The notes under the pieces were generated by a model. That model ran no database searches. It was not told the DNA's origin and saw nothing but the letters and a program-made list of their open reading frames with translations. From assembly GCA_054601695.1 (NCBI GenBank), contig BAAHQB010000010.1:930001-994000 (forward strand): DNA of 64,000 nucleotides. The letters are read 5' to 3'. The position numbers and the translations under genes are program-made. This document shows positions 1 through 49,071 of this stretch, one piece after another. This DNA is from Amorphochlora amoebiformis (taxonomy: Eukaryota > Cercozoa > Chlorarachniophyceae). The number at the start of each line of letters is the position of its first letter. The stretch's first letter is position 1.

Positions 1-612
1 TAATATATATATATATATATATATATTCTATATATTTATGTCCATTATACTTAATTTTCTTTTTTATTCCCTCTCTCATTCTCCCTCTCCCTTTCTTCTC
101 TATATATGTGTATAGGTATGTGTATGCGTATGTGTTTATGTCCTCTATATATATGTGTGTGTATATAGGTATGTATATGCGTACGTGTTTATGTGTTGGC
201 GAGGATGTGTTTTGTATGTGTATGTGTGTGCGTGTATGTATATATGTATATAGATATGTGTGTGGTGGTTCTCTGTATGTGTTTTCCTATATATAGGTGT
301 TGGTATGTGCATCTATGTATGTATGTATGTATCTAGAATAAATATGTGCTATAATGGATGTATGTTAATGTATGTTAATATATGAATGTATGTTGGTATG
401 CATGTGGGTATTTACAACTGTAAGCAGCAGTATGTATGTATGTTTGTATACATGTACTTTAATGCATGCATGTGTGTTAATAGATGTATGTATGTATTTG
501 CATATACACAAATGTGACCATAACACACATACAAATATATAAACATATACAAACGTCAACACACGCGTACCATACATATACAAAGCACATTAACGCCACC
601 ACAACGGAGCAA

Positions 613-10184
<9,572 letters not shown>

Positions 10185-10267
10185 GTGTACATGTATATTG
10201 TAATATAATTATTGTAATATTATATATGTATGTATATATGTATATATATGTATATACATTATATATA

Positions 10268-10321
<54 letters not shown>

Positions 10322-10492
10322 ACATATATATTATATATATATATATATGTATTATGCATTATATATTATGTATGTATTATATATATCATATATATATATA
10401 TAGAATATATATATTTATATATATCATATATATATATATATATATATAGAATATATATATATACATATATAATATATTCAATTTTCAAGCAG

Positions 10493-10525
10493 AGGAATAA
10501 AAAGTCGGGCAAGAGCTGCAGTTAG
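10493..10525 (+). CDS. Second copy of the last exon of the BAR-PH gene
   Basis: After an AG acceptor this segment encodes [14 protein letters not shown]. The authentic-looking last exon (10113-10184) ends RNKDSSKSWS-stop. Both copies are followed by the same GTGTAC context. Both are in phase 0 relative to the exon ending at 9353, so either could serve as an alternative terminal exon. The copies have diverged, and the second lacks the first half of the exon. Confidence 0.6.
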   Translation, partial: RNKKSGKSCS

Positions 10526-13160
<2,635 letters not shown>

Positions 13161-13161
13161 G

Positions 13162-20813
<7,652 letters not shown>

Positions 20814-20969
20814 GTGAGCATGCAATCACTTCAAGACCAAACACACACTTCTGCTTAGGTTTAGTGTCTGGTATAACCCACTCCCGGGAAGAGCTGGATA
20901 TGGATAGGGTTAGGGCCAGGGTGAGGTGTGGGTGTTCAAATGTGTAAGGTGCGTTTTTGGTAAAATCAG

Positions 20970-28797
<7,828 letters not shown>

Positions 28798-28806
28798 GTT
28801 CGTTAA

Positions 28807-28850
<44 letters not shown>

Positions 28851-28896
28851 TTATATATATATATGTGTGTGTGTTTATAAATATATACATACATAC

Positions 28897-28932
<36 letters not shown>

Positions 28933-28936
28933 TATG

Positions 28937-28967
<31 letters not shown>

Positions 28968-28998
28968 GTGTGTGTGTATGTATATAAGTTTTAGCATA

Positions 28999-29039
<41 letters not shown>

Positions 29040-29202
29040 ACATATATTTCTATAAATCTCAAATGCAACTTCCAAACGTAGCTACACATGTGGAACTATA
29101 AATTCGTAGTTTTGTAATTATAAAATATATGTGTATATAAATTATATATTCCAAAGAAGAGAAAGAAAGAAAGAAGGGACAAGATATATACTCTTGATTC
29201 AG

Positions 29203-36826
<7,624 letters not shown>

Positions 36827-36829
36827 CAA

Positions 36830-36882
36830 AATATAACTTAGTATTTAAAAATTGCGACATTAATATGTAATAAATGAAACTC

Positions 36883-36924
<42 letters not shown>

Positions 36925-37560
36925 GTAATAAATACAGTGTTTTCGCATATAAAAGTACAGCTGATTAGGAAATAAATACATCTTAATATGCGGAATAGTG
37001 TAATAAAAGGCAGATTATTATGCAGCAAATACAACTTATTATGTATAGTGGAATACAACTTTATTATTATGTCGATAAAATACAATATAATTTAATAAAA
37101 TACTACTTCTTTATGTACTAGAATACAGCTTAATAGGTAATCAATACAACTACTATGTATTAATTATATGTTATTTGTTGTAAATAACACTTAGTATAAT
37201 AACTAAAAGCTTAATATATAATAAAATAGACGTAGCTAGTATGTAATAGCTACAACTTAATATGTAATATATATTATGTATTCTAGATATATGTAATATC
37301 TACAACTTAATATGTAATATATAATATATATTTATATATATATATATATATAACTGTTATGTAATACTACAACTTATATGTAATCAATTCGACTTATTAT
37401 GTAATAAATATAACTATTACTATGTGTAAATTCAACTTCTGGTGTCATAAATAAGACTTAATATGTAAATAACCACACCTTAATATGTAGTATATTCAAC
37501 TTGTATATGTAGTATATATTCAACTTGTTATGTTGTAAATATACACACAGGTTATTATGT
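36830..37560 (+). repeat. AT-rich degenerate tandem repeat (TATGTAATAAATACAACTTA-like)
   Basis: A loose unit of roughly 20-35 bases containing TATGTAATA and CAACTTA recurs more than 20 times. It is quite unlike the TA microsatellites. The array begins at the stop codon at 36826 and contains many AATAAA-like hexamers, so it may include or derive from a 3' UTR. No coding potential was seen. Confidence 0.8.
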
Positions 37561-37574
37561 AATGTATATATATT

Positions 37575-38756
37575 CTCAAAATCAACTCTAACCCTTTGCC
37601 CAAACCCTAAACCCACCACTAAACTTAAAACCTAACTGCATGTGTATTTAAATACACATATATATATATATATATATATATCTTAGGTTGTCACCAAGAA
37701 ATAACCTCGAGACATCAGTATTCACATCTCCCAAAACCAGAACACTGTGGAATCCTAACCCTAACCCTAACCCTAACCCTAACCCTAACCCTAACCCTAA
37801 CCCTACCTTCAACTTAACAACCCTAAACTTACCAACCCTAACCTTACAAAAACCTAACCTTATAAACCCTAGCTCTAACCCTAACCCTATAACCCTAACC
37901 CTTTAACCCTAACACTAAACCTAACCCTTTAACCCTAACCCTTTTATCCTAACCTTAACCTAACCCTTTAACCCTAACCCTAACCCCAACCCTTTAACCC
38001 TATCCCTTGAACGTAACCCTAACCCTAACCCTAACTCTAACCCTAACCCCATACCTGCCTCCAATTCAACTTAATAACCCTAACTTACCAACCCTAACCA
38101 ACCCTAACCGTACAAAACCTAACCTCTAACCCTAGCTCCAACCCTAATCCCAACTTTAACCCTAACCCTAACAGTAACCTGCTGTTTCCCAAACAGCAAT
38201 ATAGCCCTACCCAGTGGAGGAGTCAATAGTCCTAGGACTAAGACATGCTGAATAATCTGATCCTAACCGTAACCCCCCTATCTTCAACTGTACACCCTAA
38301 CCTTCTAACACTCCCGTACAAAAAAACTTTACTAACCCTAGCTCTAACTCTAACCCTAACCTAACCCTAACCCTAGCTCTAACTCTAACCCGAACTTAAC
38401 CCTAACCCTAACCTTAACTCTAACCCTAACCTTACTACCTTACAAACCCCCTAACCGTAGCTCACACATAATCCTGCTAACCATACCCTAACCTCTAAAA
38501 ACATACTAACCCTAACCCTACTAACCCTTACTCTCTCTCCCAACGGTGTCAACCCTGGTATTCCTTCTAACCCTAGCTTTCGCCCTAACGCTAACCCTAA
38601 CTTTTTCGTAACGCTAACCCTAAATTTAGCTAATTTTTTATTGTACGCTGCTATTATCTAATCAGATCGCAGTCACACTCAGTGTCGCCTGCGCTGAGCT
38701 CTGGAAGGTTAATTAGGGTTAGGGTTAGGGTTAGGGTTAGGGTTAGGGTTAGGATA
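37575..38756 (+). repeat. Large telomere-like block: CCCTAA variants then TTAGGG
   Basis: About 1 kb of CCCTAA and variant units, with (CCCTAA)8 near 37756-37804, switches after a unique island (38630-38705) to seven clean TTAGGG units at 38713-38752. The order, C-rich then G-rich, is opposite to that of a head-to-head telomere fusion. If the longer form of the TIR gene is right, the whole block lies within one intron. Confidence 0.9.
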
Positions 38757-38816
38757 TAGAGGGAATGAGAATGTTTTTGGTGTGTGAATTATTTGCATGT
38801 GTGTGTTTTAGGTGTA

Positions 38817-38868
<52 letters not shown>

Positions 38869-38940
38869 TATATATATAAATATATATATGTAATATATAT
38901 ATATATATATACAATATCTATGTTATATATTTTATATATG

Positions 38941-38992
<52 letters not shown>

Positions 38993-39012
38993 CATATATA
39001 TATATATATGTA

Positions 39013-39081
<69 letters not shown>

Positions 39082-39358
39082 AATAATAGTAATAATAATA
39101 GTAATAATATAATATGTATATATATACATATTCTACATATAATATATGTATATATACACACATGCATGTATATATACATATATATATACATATAATATAT
39201 ATATATATACATATATAATACAAAAATATATATATATACTTACATACATAAGTACGCATATATGATATACTCACATGTACATCCTCTTTCTATTTGTGTC
39301 CCTTTTCTCCCGCTTTTTTTTCCATTTTCTCTCTTTTTTTTGCTATTTTTCATCCTAG

Positions 39359-39488
39359 ATTGCTTTCATCAAGAATCTCAAATCCGTCCAAAGCTGAGTT
39401 GATATGGTAAATTGGGTTATGGATAATACTTACAAGCATAAAGATATTAACAATACATACATATAGAGGTAATTTACACATGTATACA

Positions 39489-39571
<83 letters not shown>

Positions 39572-39680
39572 GTATAATATATATATATGGAAATGTATAC
39601 ATATGTATGTAAATTTCAGCAAGCCTATGGAACATCGCTTGGGGGCTGAATCTAGGTAAATTGAAAAATATATATATATG

Positions 39681-39720
<40 letters not shown>

Positions 39721-39966
39721 GGTGTAACCATATGCATATATATATATATATATATATTCATATATATATATATATATATATATAATACAAATATGTGCAT
39801 GTAGGTTATATTTATAAACATTACCAGGGTGGGCATGAGTCGAGGGTCTGAGGGTGAGAATGCCGAATTTTTCCAACCTTCTAGAAGAATAAGCGTAACT
39901 TCACTTTCAAGAAAAACAAGTATTACTCTATTATATTTATAATTAATGTATATATATATATGTATG

Positions 39967-40025
<59 letters not shown>

Positions 40026-40341
40026 ATATATATATATGTACATATATATATATATATGTGCATACATTATAATATATATATACATATATAATATATATAT
40101 ATATATATATTAATATGTATATATAAACATACATGTTCAATCATAATATATATATATATACATATATATATATATTTAATATTATATAATATGTATATAT
40201 ATATATATATATTCTAATATACGTACACATACAGGTGAAGTGTATCATATCATAAAGACGAGTAAATCTCTAGAGAGCCCACATAGAAACTCTCGTGCAA
40301 AGGTTCCTTCTCGCCCTATGCATTCTTTCTCTCTTTGACCC

Positions 40342-40383
<42 letters not shown>

Positions 40384-40576
40384 TTATATATATATATTTA
40401 TTTATATGTATACATAGATATATGTATACATGTTTATATATGAATATAATATATATATATATATATATGAATGAAAAATAATAATGCGACAGGGCCACAT
40501 GGTGAAAACCGCAATCCGGACGATTGATCATGCAATTGGTATCATCACGTTTGAAGATATATATACATATATTTAT

Positions 40577-40618
<42 letters not shown>

Positions 40619-40637
40619 TAAAAATTATATATGTAAA

Positions 40638-40677
<40 letters not shown>

Positions 40678-40750
40678 TATATATACATATAGTTATAGTA
40701 TACAGAAATATCTATGTGTGTCTGTGTGTGTGTGTATGAGCATGTACATG

Positions 40751-40797
<47 letters not shown>

Positions 40798-41108
40798 TAT
40801 ATATATATTATATATATATATATATATTATATATATATATATATATAGATACATATTATATATAAAAATATAGATATATGTATATATATATGATATATAT
40901 ATATTACAAAATTTATATATATATATATATGTATACACATATATATATATACACATATATGTTTATATATATATATATATATATGTATATATCTATATAT
41001 ATATATATATGTTCGTAAATATCAAATGTATATCAGCGAATGCAGATGCAACACCGCGGGTTGGAAGTGGAGAAAGGAGCCTAATGGGTATGTATATTAA
41101 TGTATCTA

Positions 41109-41153
<45 letters not shown>

Positions 41154-41515
41154 ATGTGTATACATATATATGTGTGTGTGTATCTATACCAATATTTATA
41201 CAATACATACATATATATATATATATTATACCTTACATATTATGTGTGTATATTTATATATTACATGTATATATGTATATACATACATATATATATAATG
41301 TACATGTATACAAATATTATTACACATCCAGTTTTATTATATACACCACCCCAGTACACATACCATGAACATTTATATATCTATATGTATAATTATGTAT
41401 TTATATACATACATATAAAATTATTTATAGGCATATATATACAGGTATATATATGATATATACATATTTTTACATATATATGTATATATATATATATATA
41501 TCATATATACATTTT

Positions 41516-41610
<95 letters not shown>

Positions 41611-41681
41611 TATATCATGATTTCCATGTGTGTTCTGGGTAATCAGATCACGGCAGCAGCTATCATGAGGAAAAGTTATGA
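39359..41681 (+). CDS. Ser/Arg-rich exon chain, possible continuation of the TIR/voltage-sensor/PH gene
   Basis: Exons 39359-39406, 39620-39655, 39828-39919, 40235-40302, 40493-40538, 41046-41087 and 41647-41681 (stop TGA) are all phase-compatible. They encode a polar, basic tail: [62 protein letters not shown] and [15 protein letters not shown]. The [10 protein letters not shown] part looks like a basophilic kinase site. The first exon needs two bases from a preceding exon, and a donor at 36822 supplies them, so this may be the alternative C-terminus of the upstream gene. No start codon or separate promoter was identified. In the last exon a second frame stays open to 41724 ([16 protein letters not shown]), so the exact C-terminus is unsure. 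Confidence 0.5.
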
Positions 41682-41729
41682 CCCAAGTGCAAATCTCGGA
41701 ATTGCAATTAGAAAACTATGGTAATCTCC

Positions 41730-42340
41730 AATAAATAGATTGAGTCCGCCAAAGCACCTAGCTCATGATGATCTAGTGTATATGCGTTCAACTGTGGAAT
41801 AATTATAGTTTAACGGTCATGATCACAAGCACTAGAACTAGTAGAAGCATGCACGACGCATTGCGTGTGTAATTGCAAAATCAATGTTTTGCTTTACTAG
41901 TTTAGTAGTCATTATCTCATGTATAAATGATAGCTTACTAGCTTAGTCTGGTTGATATACCTAGTCTAGCTAGTGTACATACAAGACATATGAGTTCGTC
42001 ATGTACGAGCACAAAATCCGTTCACGTAGAATCCTACTAGTACTAGCGCTACACATATGGTAACACATCTACTCTAGCAACTACTAGAACTAGCTAGTGG
42101 GACTAAGTCCGGATATTACTATATAGTCACTGACTAGTATTATCACGATGCAGTTTTTCATTGTATTTCTACTTGCTGGTAGTTCTAGTTAATGTTCTAG
42201 GTTAAATACTTAAATACAAGTCTCACTACAGGCTGCATTATCTGCTTCGTCATCACTAGGCTTAAGCAAATACAGTGCAGTGTGAGACCCAGGAGTCGCA
42301 TTCAGCTCGTCCAACCATCTAGGAGCTAACTTACACCATG
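41730..42340. other. CTAG-rich unique spacer
   Basis: About 600 bases without TA microsatellite, in which CTAG, ACTAG and AGCTAG tetramers and hexamers are strikingly common (for example CTAGTCTAGCTAGTG near 41960-41975 and around 42070-42140). No open frame, acceptor/donor pairs or family was recognised. It separates the exon chain ending near 41.7 kb from the next genes, and closely resembles 47345-47760. Confidence 0.7.
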
Positions 42341-42418
42341 TGCGCCAGACCTAAAATGAATAAAAAATATTAATTATTCATTATGCTTGAGTTTTATATC
42401 ATGATACATGCGTACTAA

Positions 42419-42419
<1 letters not shown>

Positions 42420-42471
<52 letters not shown>

Positions 42472-42496
42472 TATAAATATATATGTACTAGTATAA

Positions 42497-42527
<31 letters not shown>

Positions 42528-42645
42528 TATATGTACATATATATATATGTATGTATATATATATATATATATTATATATATATGCGTATATATATATATA
42601 TATAATATTCTTACGTACACAATATAGTGTATAAGGAATGAATAC

Positions 42646-42701
<56 letters not shown>

Positions 42702-42946
42702 TATATACCGCTCGTATTGGATGCATAAAAATAGTGTATATATCTCATATATATATATATATATATATATACTCTCATTTATATAATATAATGTATATAT
42801 ATGTATATGTATGTGTATACATATATATATATATATATATATGTATATCACCCATATGTAAAAACACATGTACAGTTACACACTTTCACATATGTTCGTC
42901 GTTGAACACTAGATGCATAATGCATGTATACAGATGTGTATGTATG

Positions 42947-42995
<49 letters not shown>

Positions 42996-43052
42996 CACAT
43001 ATATTTATTATATACATATGCACACACCAACACACACATATATACATACATA

Positions 43053-43088
<36 letters not shown>

Positions 43089-43141
43089 CACACACACACA
43101 TATACACATATGAAAGTTAACATTTCATCGCCATATTTCAG

Positions 43142-43177
<36 letters not shown>

Positions 43178-43235
43178 TATATATATATATATATAATATA
43201 TATGTACATATTTAAGTTTATATTTATGTATACAT

Positions 43236-43266
<31 letters not shown>

Positions 43267-43391
43267 CATATGTATGTATATATATATGTAATATACAATT
43301 ATATATATATATATATATATATATGAATATATATATTTATATATATGTATATTCATTCATGTATACACACATACACATAATATGTATGTAA

Positions 43392-43432
<41 letters not shown>

Positions 43433-43439
43433 TACACGA

Positions 43440-43505
<66 letters not shown>

Positions 43506-43513
43506 TATATGTG

Positions 43514-43611
<98 letters not shown>

Positions 43612-43643
43612 TATATATATATTATATGTGTGCACATATTTAC

Positions 43644-43678
<35 letters not shown>

Positions 43679-44043
43679 GTAACTACATATACATAGACAT
43701 CGCAACCTGGTTATCAGGTAGCGCGAAGTGGAAGTCATCCAGTATTGACCGTTCCTGACAGTTGTCGAGGTCTATATATATATATATATATTATATAAAT
43801 AAATACATCTACACATATACATACAATATAAATACACAAATCATATATATATATATATATATATATCTATATATGTATATATATATATACATGTATATGT
43901 ATTGAATATATATATATATATATTATATATAAATATATATATATATATATAATATACATATATATATATATATATAATATAAATACACAAAACATATACA
44001 TATACGTATACATATGTGTGTGTGTATTATATATATACATATA

Positions 44044-44075
<32 letters not shown>

Positions 44076-44087
44076 GTTTGTGTGTGT

Positions 44088-44132
<45 letters not shown>

Positions 44133-44290
44133 ACATGTACACAATCTCTCTCCAACCCTCGTATTCCCTCCATCATTCAATCTCCCTATCTCTCCCTCTC
44201 TCGCGCCTTAACTCCATTCTCAATGCACCATTTCCCTCAATCTCTTTCCCTTGAATTCTTAGACCTTGTGAGGCGAAGACTTGGAGACTG
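42420..44290. other. TA-dominated spacer with one exon-like island
   Basis: Mostly TA/TG repeat. The island at 43690-43771 is bounded by splice-like signals on both strands. On + it follows ATCAG and ends at a GTCTAT donor (VARSGSHPVLTVPDSC). On - it lies between TGTCAG and GTTGCG (ERSILDDFHFALPDNQ). One frame is probably a real exon, but strand and gene cannot be settled from sequence alone. Confidence 0.4.
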
Positions 44291-44561
44291 GCCATGGCTG
44301 CTTTCATCGAGTCTGCAGGCCTCCATCCTGGGGATTTAGGTGATTTGAGTTCGCTGTGTCTCAGGTGTTCTCTCCCTCCTCTCCCTATTTTGTTTGGACT
44401 ACATTTACATACTATATATAAATATGTATATATATCATATACACTTAACATACGTATTTTAACATGTATATATTTATATATATATGTATATTATATATAC
44501 GTATATACATATATATATATGATAATAACAATAATTTATATATATATGTTTATATATAGTA

Positions 44562-44605
<44 letters not shown>

Positions 44606-44734
44606 ATACATAAAATGTGTACGCATGCACACACTATATGTCATCGGATATCAGGTGTTATTGATATCGGTACCGTGGATCCCACATCCGATTGCTGGTG
44701 CTACGACGCCTCTAGCCCCAACCTACATGCATAG
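44240..44734 (+). CDS. Unassigned short two-exon reading frame
   Basis: An ATG at 44294 opens MAAFIESAGLHPGDL, which reaches a GTGATT donor. The next island, after ATCAG at 44655, joins in phase to give VIDIGTVDPTSDCWCYDASS and a TAG near 44734. That gives only about 40 residues and no recognised family. An antisense frame (SMKAAMASLQVFASQ) is equally open in the first island, so strand is uncertain. Confidence 0.3.
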
Positions 44735-44739
44735 ACACA

Positions 44740-45684
44740 GACCTCAACCCAATCTTCTTTGTTTCATGGGATGGATTGCACCGTTGTGCAAATAATTATG
44801 AAGTATTTCTCGTCAATGGCTTAAGAATCACGTCTAAGGCCGCTTTCCAGGACGACGTATATGTTTTTTGCAGCAAGTACGGGTCGGCTTGCTGACCGTA
44901 TAGCCCATCCGGGGCGACACAGTGCACGACGAACCTGAACCACAAACATTCTGGAATATTTCTGGGCAAATCTGTAGGGATTTGAGTCTCGCGGAGGCAG
45001 GTTTGTTGTGTGTGTACATTTATTTGTACATGGGTTTTCGTTTCGGGAGAACATACAGATGGTGTGGGTAGGTATTACGAACAATACCACATGCGTGATT
45101 GCACGTACCGTGAATTTAAATTACCAGTTGCAGGTGTTACGACAGCATGACCGACTGGACACCGAGTGGCGACATCGGGTACGATCTTAGCAATCTCCTG
45201 CAAATATCGATATTACGAAATAGCACTACCCGGCAATCCTAGACTCTCAGTGCACACCTGCGCTAGCTGGGGCCCACCTAAGTCATGAACGACACCGTTA
45301 ACGTTCGGTCTCCCTGAGAACCTCCAATAGGAGCCATTCAGGTTGCCCGATAAGTTTAGGTTTGAGGACGTGACAAGGGCGTCAATGCCAGAGACGGCTG
45401 AGATGCAGCTCTTGTGAAAATGGACGCGAATTCGCTTCATAACGAACACTCTCGGATTTTCAGGCCAAAACCGAACAACCGATAGGGTATGAAGGTCCTA
45501 GACGGGAAGCGATGGTGAACAATCCAATGAAGGATGGAAGGTCGATGGCGCGTCTTGTGGGTTCCGGTGGATTCCGATAGTGCGGGATATTTGCCGAAGA
45601 ACTCCAAGAACTTATCTTTTCGGGGATTGCGTAAATTGCAGCTCCTCGGGGTGCGCACCCCTGCTTGAGACCCAACGGATCACC
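44740..45684. other. Repeat-free region upstream of the Prp38 gene
   Basis: Almost 950 bases of balanced sequence without TA tracts. On the minus strand two frames look protein-like: 45449 down to 45213 (including NLSGNLNGSYWRFSGRP, ending GLPGSAIS-stop) and 45090 down to 44821. Neither matches a family I know. The stretch should contain the promoter and 5' UTR of the + strand Prp38 gene, and may hold a divergent minus-strand gene. Confidence 0.4.
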
Positions 45685-47239
45685 ATGGTGAAGAACAACT
45701 ACAAGTCTGGGCGTGTGGCAACGCTCCTGGAGGGAGGATTTGCCGGAAATGAAGCCCAGGTGAGTTGAACCTGCGGGGGAAACGAGATCGGATAAGAGTT
45801 TCTTCCGGATCCAGTCTTCTCGTAACCTGTATTTCCAATATATCTCCTCCTTCGTTTCAGCGTACCCTGTTGGACTCTAATCTTCATGCTTTAAATAATA
45901 GGATCCCACGGTCGTCGGAGAACCGTACCCCACCCATGGGAACCAGAATAATATGAACATGAACAAGCTGATATTTGATAACATTCGAGCTGATATGTAC
46001 TTTCGTGAGGAGCTTCCGCCGATCAAGGTATCCCTACCCCTATTCGAAAGGTTGTATTCTAATTACTTCTTGCAGACCTGGGAAGGTTTCGTGGACAAGA
46101 CAGTCAAAGAGGTGAAGGAATGCACGCCCTGGATCACAGGCACACACACGGTGACGACTAAGAAGGGCATGTGCAGCGGGACGCGCGGGGTGGGCACTCA
46201 GGGACGGCCTACACGCTTGTGGATGCATCTGGGTGCGGCCACGAATAGTGTATTCCAAATCCCACCCCTGAATATCCCCTTCATTCTCAAATGTAACGCA
46301 AAATCCAATATTAACCTCCAGTCAAGATGTTCACGTTGAAGCCCACGGAGAGGCAGCTGGAGTCGCTGGTAAGCGTAACTGCACATCATTCATTTATTTG
46401 GCGCTGATTTTTGTCCACTAGGTGGAATCCAAGCGTTCCCCTTACCTTCGGGTTATGGGCTTCCTGGTAATCTTCGAGGGCTGGGGTGAAGTTCAGTAGG
46501 TCACAAAGGCATACCTACCTCGATTAGAAATCTGAGTTTGTGTTTTGGTTCAGTATGTAAGATATGCCGTGAAGCGCGAGGAAGTGTGGGATTGGCTGTC
46601 ACCCTACATTGACGAAACAGAGCCGATTGTGATCGAGATACTAACAAGGGTCGACCATCTAAATCCATGTAAATTTTTTGTGACGTAATGTTTTAACTTC
46701 AGACAACCTGGGCCCTTGGAAAATTCGTGCGAACCCTGCTCACCGAGACCAAATACTTCGACACCCACTTCCCCCGCTTGCCCGTTTTGCTACAGCGCCA
46801 GATCATCCAGGGAATCAAAGACTGGGATACCAAGCAGGGCAGAAAAGAGGGCGAGGATCCTTTTGAGGATTCCAAGGAAGGCCGCTCCCGTGACCGCAGC
46901 AGAGGCCGCAGGGATAAATCGCGCTCCCGAGGTCGCGATCGATCGCGTTCACGCGATCGTGACCGGCGTAAGCGGCGTCGGGATGGATCACGGTCGAGAG
47001 ATAGGGATAGAGATCACGACAGGCGAGATCGAGATCGGGACAGGGACCGGGACAGGGACCGGGACAGGGACAGAGACAGGGATTATCGAGATAAAGACCG
47101 CGATCGAGATCGCGACAGGACACGGGATCGCGATAGAGATCGCGGGAGAGACCGAGATCGCGACAGGGATAGAGACCGAGATCGCGACCGAGACCGAGAC
47201 CGCGACCGCTCTCGGGAACGGCGCCGTAAACGGGATTAA
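45685..47239 (+). CDS. PRPF38B: Pre-mRNA splicing factor 38B-like protein with RS/RD tail
   Basis: Prp38 family proteins join the U4/U6.U5 tri-snRNP and are needed for spliceosome activation in the nucleus. Seven exons, 45685-45759, 45902-46027, 46076-46232, 46322-46368, 46422-46466, 46554-46649 and 46703-47239, join in phase to 360 residues. Diagnostic pieces: NMNKLIFDNIRADMYFREEL (residues 43 on), VKECTPWITGTH, the family signature GMCSGTRGVGTQGRP, KMFTLKPTERQLESL, SPYLRVMGFLYVRYA, VWDWLSPYIDETEP and FPRLPVLLQRQI. The MNMNK plus GTRGVGT pattern fits Prp38B better than Prp38A. Residues from about 243 are an RS domain that grades into nearly pure RD/DRD repeats, as in vertebrate PRPF38B. Introns are short (47-143 bases) and lack TA tracts, unlike the rest of the window. 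The start ATG opens a frame without an upstream in-frame alternative of similar quality. Confidence 0.93.
46930..47230 (+). repeat. Coding RD-dipeptide repeat
   Basis: GATCGCGACAGG/GACCGGGACAGG-type 6- and 12-base units encode alternating Arg-Asp in the C-terminal half of the Prp38B-like protein. Codon choice varies among units, suggesting selection on the peptide and not just slippage. The frame is also open in shifted phases, which accounts for overlapping spurious frames there. Confidence 0.85.
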
Positions 47240-47344
47240 CTAGGTGAAGGCAACGCGCTTACATGAGTTTCTTCGAAGCAATTATGATGCCATCAATGTT
47301 TCTATCTGTATAATCTTAAATCAAGGGTTAGGGTTAGGGCGTCG

Positions 47345-47760
47345 GGGGCTATATATAATTGTATGTTTTAGTGACTAGTATAACTACGATCACACGATAA
47401 CTAGTCAGTCTATATACAAAATGCTTTAGAAGACTGGTAACTGAGATATAGTCTAGCTAGTATAGCCACTAGAACTAGTACGTACCTAGTCTACTCACTG
47501 CACCATAATTGAGACTGAGCACAGTACTGCTAGTCTAGTAGTAACAATCAGCTGACTTGGGTCTAACTCTAGAACTGTACAATTAACTAGACAAGATCTA
47601 GAAGATCTGAATATTAATATTATACTCCGAGGTTTCATGCATAAACTAGATATCATTTACGTTACTAAGACTACATAATCTAAAATATCTAGAATATAAC
47701 CACAGTGGCCTTGAACTCACATATGTTAGTTATAATTAATAACTAGACCAAGTTAACCTC
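47345..47760. other. Second CTAG-rich unique spacer
   Basis: Repeat-free sequence dense in CTAG, ACTAG and TAGTCTAG, with the same look as 41730-42340, directly downstream of the Prp38B stop codon. It could contain the 3' UTR. No gene was recognised. Confidence 0.7.
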
Positions 47761-47949
47761 AGAGCTCCGCTGCTACGTACTGACTCTGTGGTCTTTTGTC
47801 TTTTAGAGTGAATGCTTGTCGTTCCAAATTTAAGTCTATTCTTCTTCCTCCTAATCACACCGTTTGTATATGTATCGCGCACACACACACATATGTATAT
47901 ATATATATATATATACACACACACATTTGTTTACGTCATACAATATATA

Positions 47950-47988
<39 letters not shown>

Positions 47989-48309
47989 GTGTATATCAAT
48001 AAATAAATATGTATATATATATATATTAAATATATATACATATATATATATATATATAGACAATATATATATGTATCCATATATATATATAGGTATTAGA
48101 ACTTATATTAAGTTTTTAACATACTATGATACAAATTACACACACATATATATACATATTATATTATACATTTATATATATATATATATATACATATATA
48201 AATTTATATATATATACATATACATATATATATTTAATATGACAAAGATGTACATAAATTGAATAGAGCATTTTTGTACATATATACACACACACGCATA
48301 TATATATAT

Positions 48310-48362
<53 letters not shown>

Positions 48363-48446
48363 AATGTGTATATTATATTTTTTTATGCATACTCTTTATT
48401 TATTTGTGATTACATATATATATATAGATATATATATACGTATGTA

Positions 48447-48517
<71 letters not shown>

Positions 48518-48522
48518 TAGAT

Positions 48523-48627
<105 letters not shown>

Positions 48628-48856
48628 TATACACACACACATGTATATATGTATATATATATATATGTGTATATATATGTATGTGTATATATAGGTGTAT
48701 GTATATTTAAACGTGTATGTGTATTTTCATATACATATGTATATATATATATATACATATATATATATTTATATATATATATATATATATAATATTATAC
48801 ACATACACACACACACACGCACACATAAAACACACGCACACACACACACACACACA

Positions 48857-48921
<65 letters not shown>

Positions 48922-49012
48922 GGGTGTGTGTGTGTGTAATATGTATAATATAGTGCTGCTACAAACTTTAATATAAGCTTTCTTAACGATAAAAAGACGT
49001 ACAATTCTAATT

Positions 49013-49071
<59 letters not shown>

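Noticed and set aside
37700-38756. A true chromosome end
   Set aside because: Units are degenerate, orientation switches, and unique sequence and genes continue on both sides.
46716-47243. 175-residue frame overlapping the Prp38B last exon, rich in Ile/Gly/Thr
   Set aside because: It is the shifted frame of the RD repeat; the Prp38 frame carries the conserved domain.
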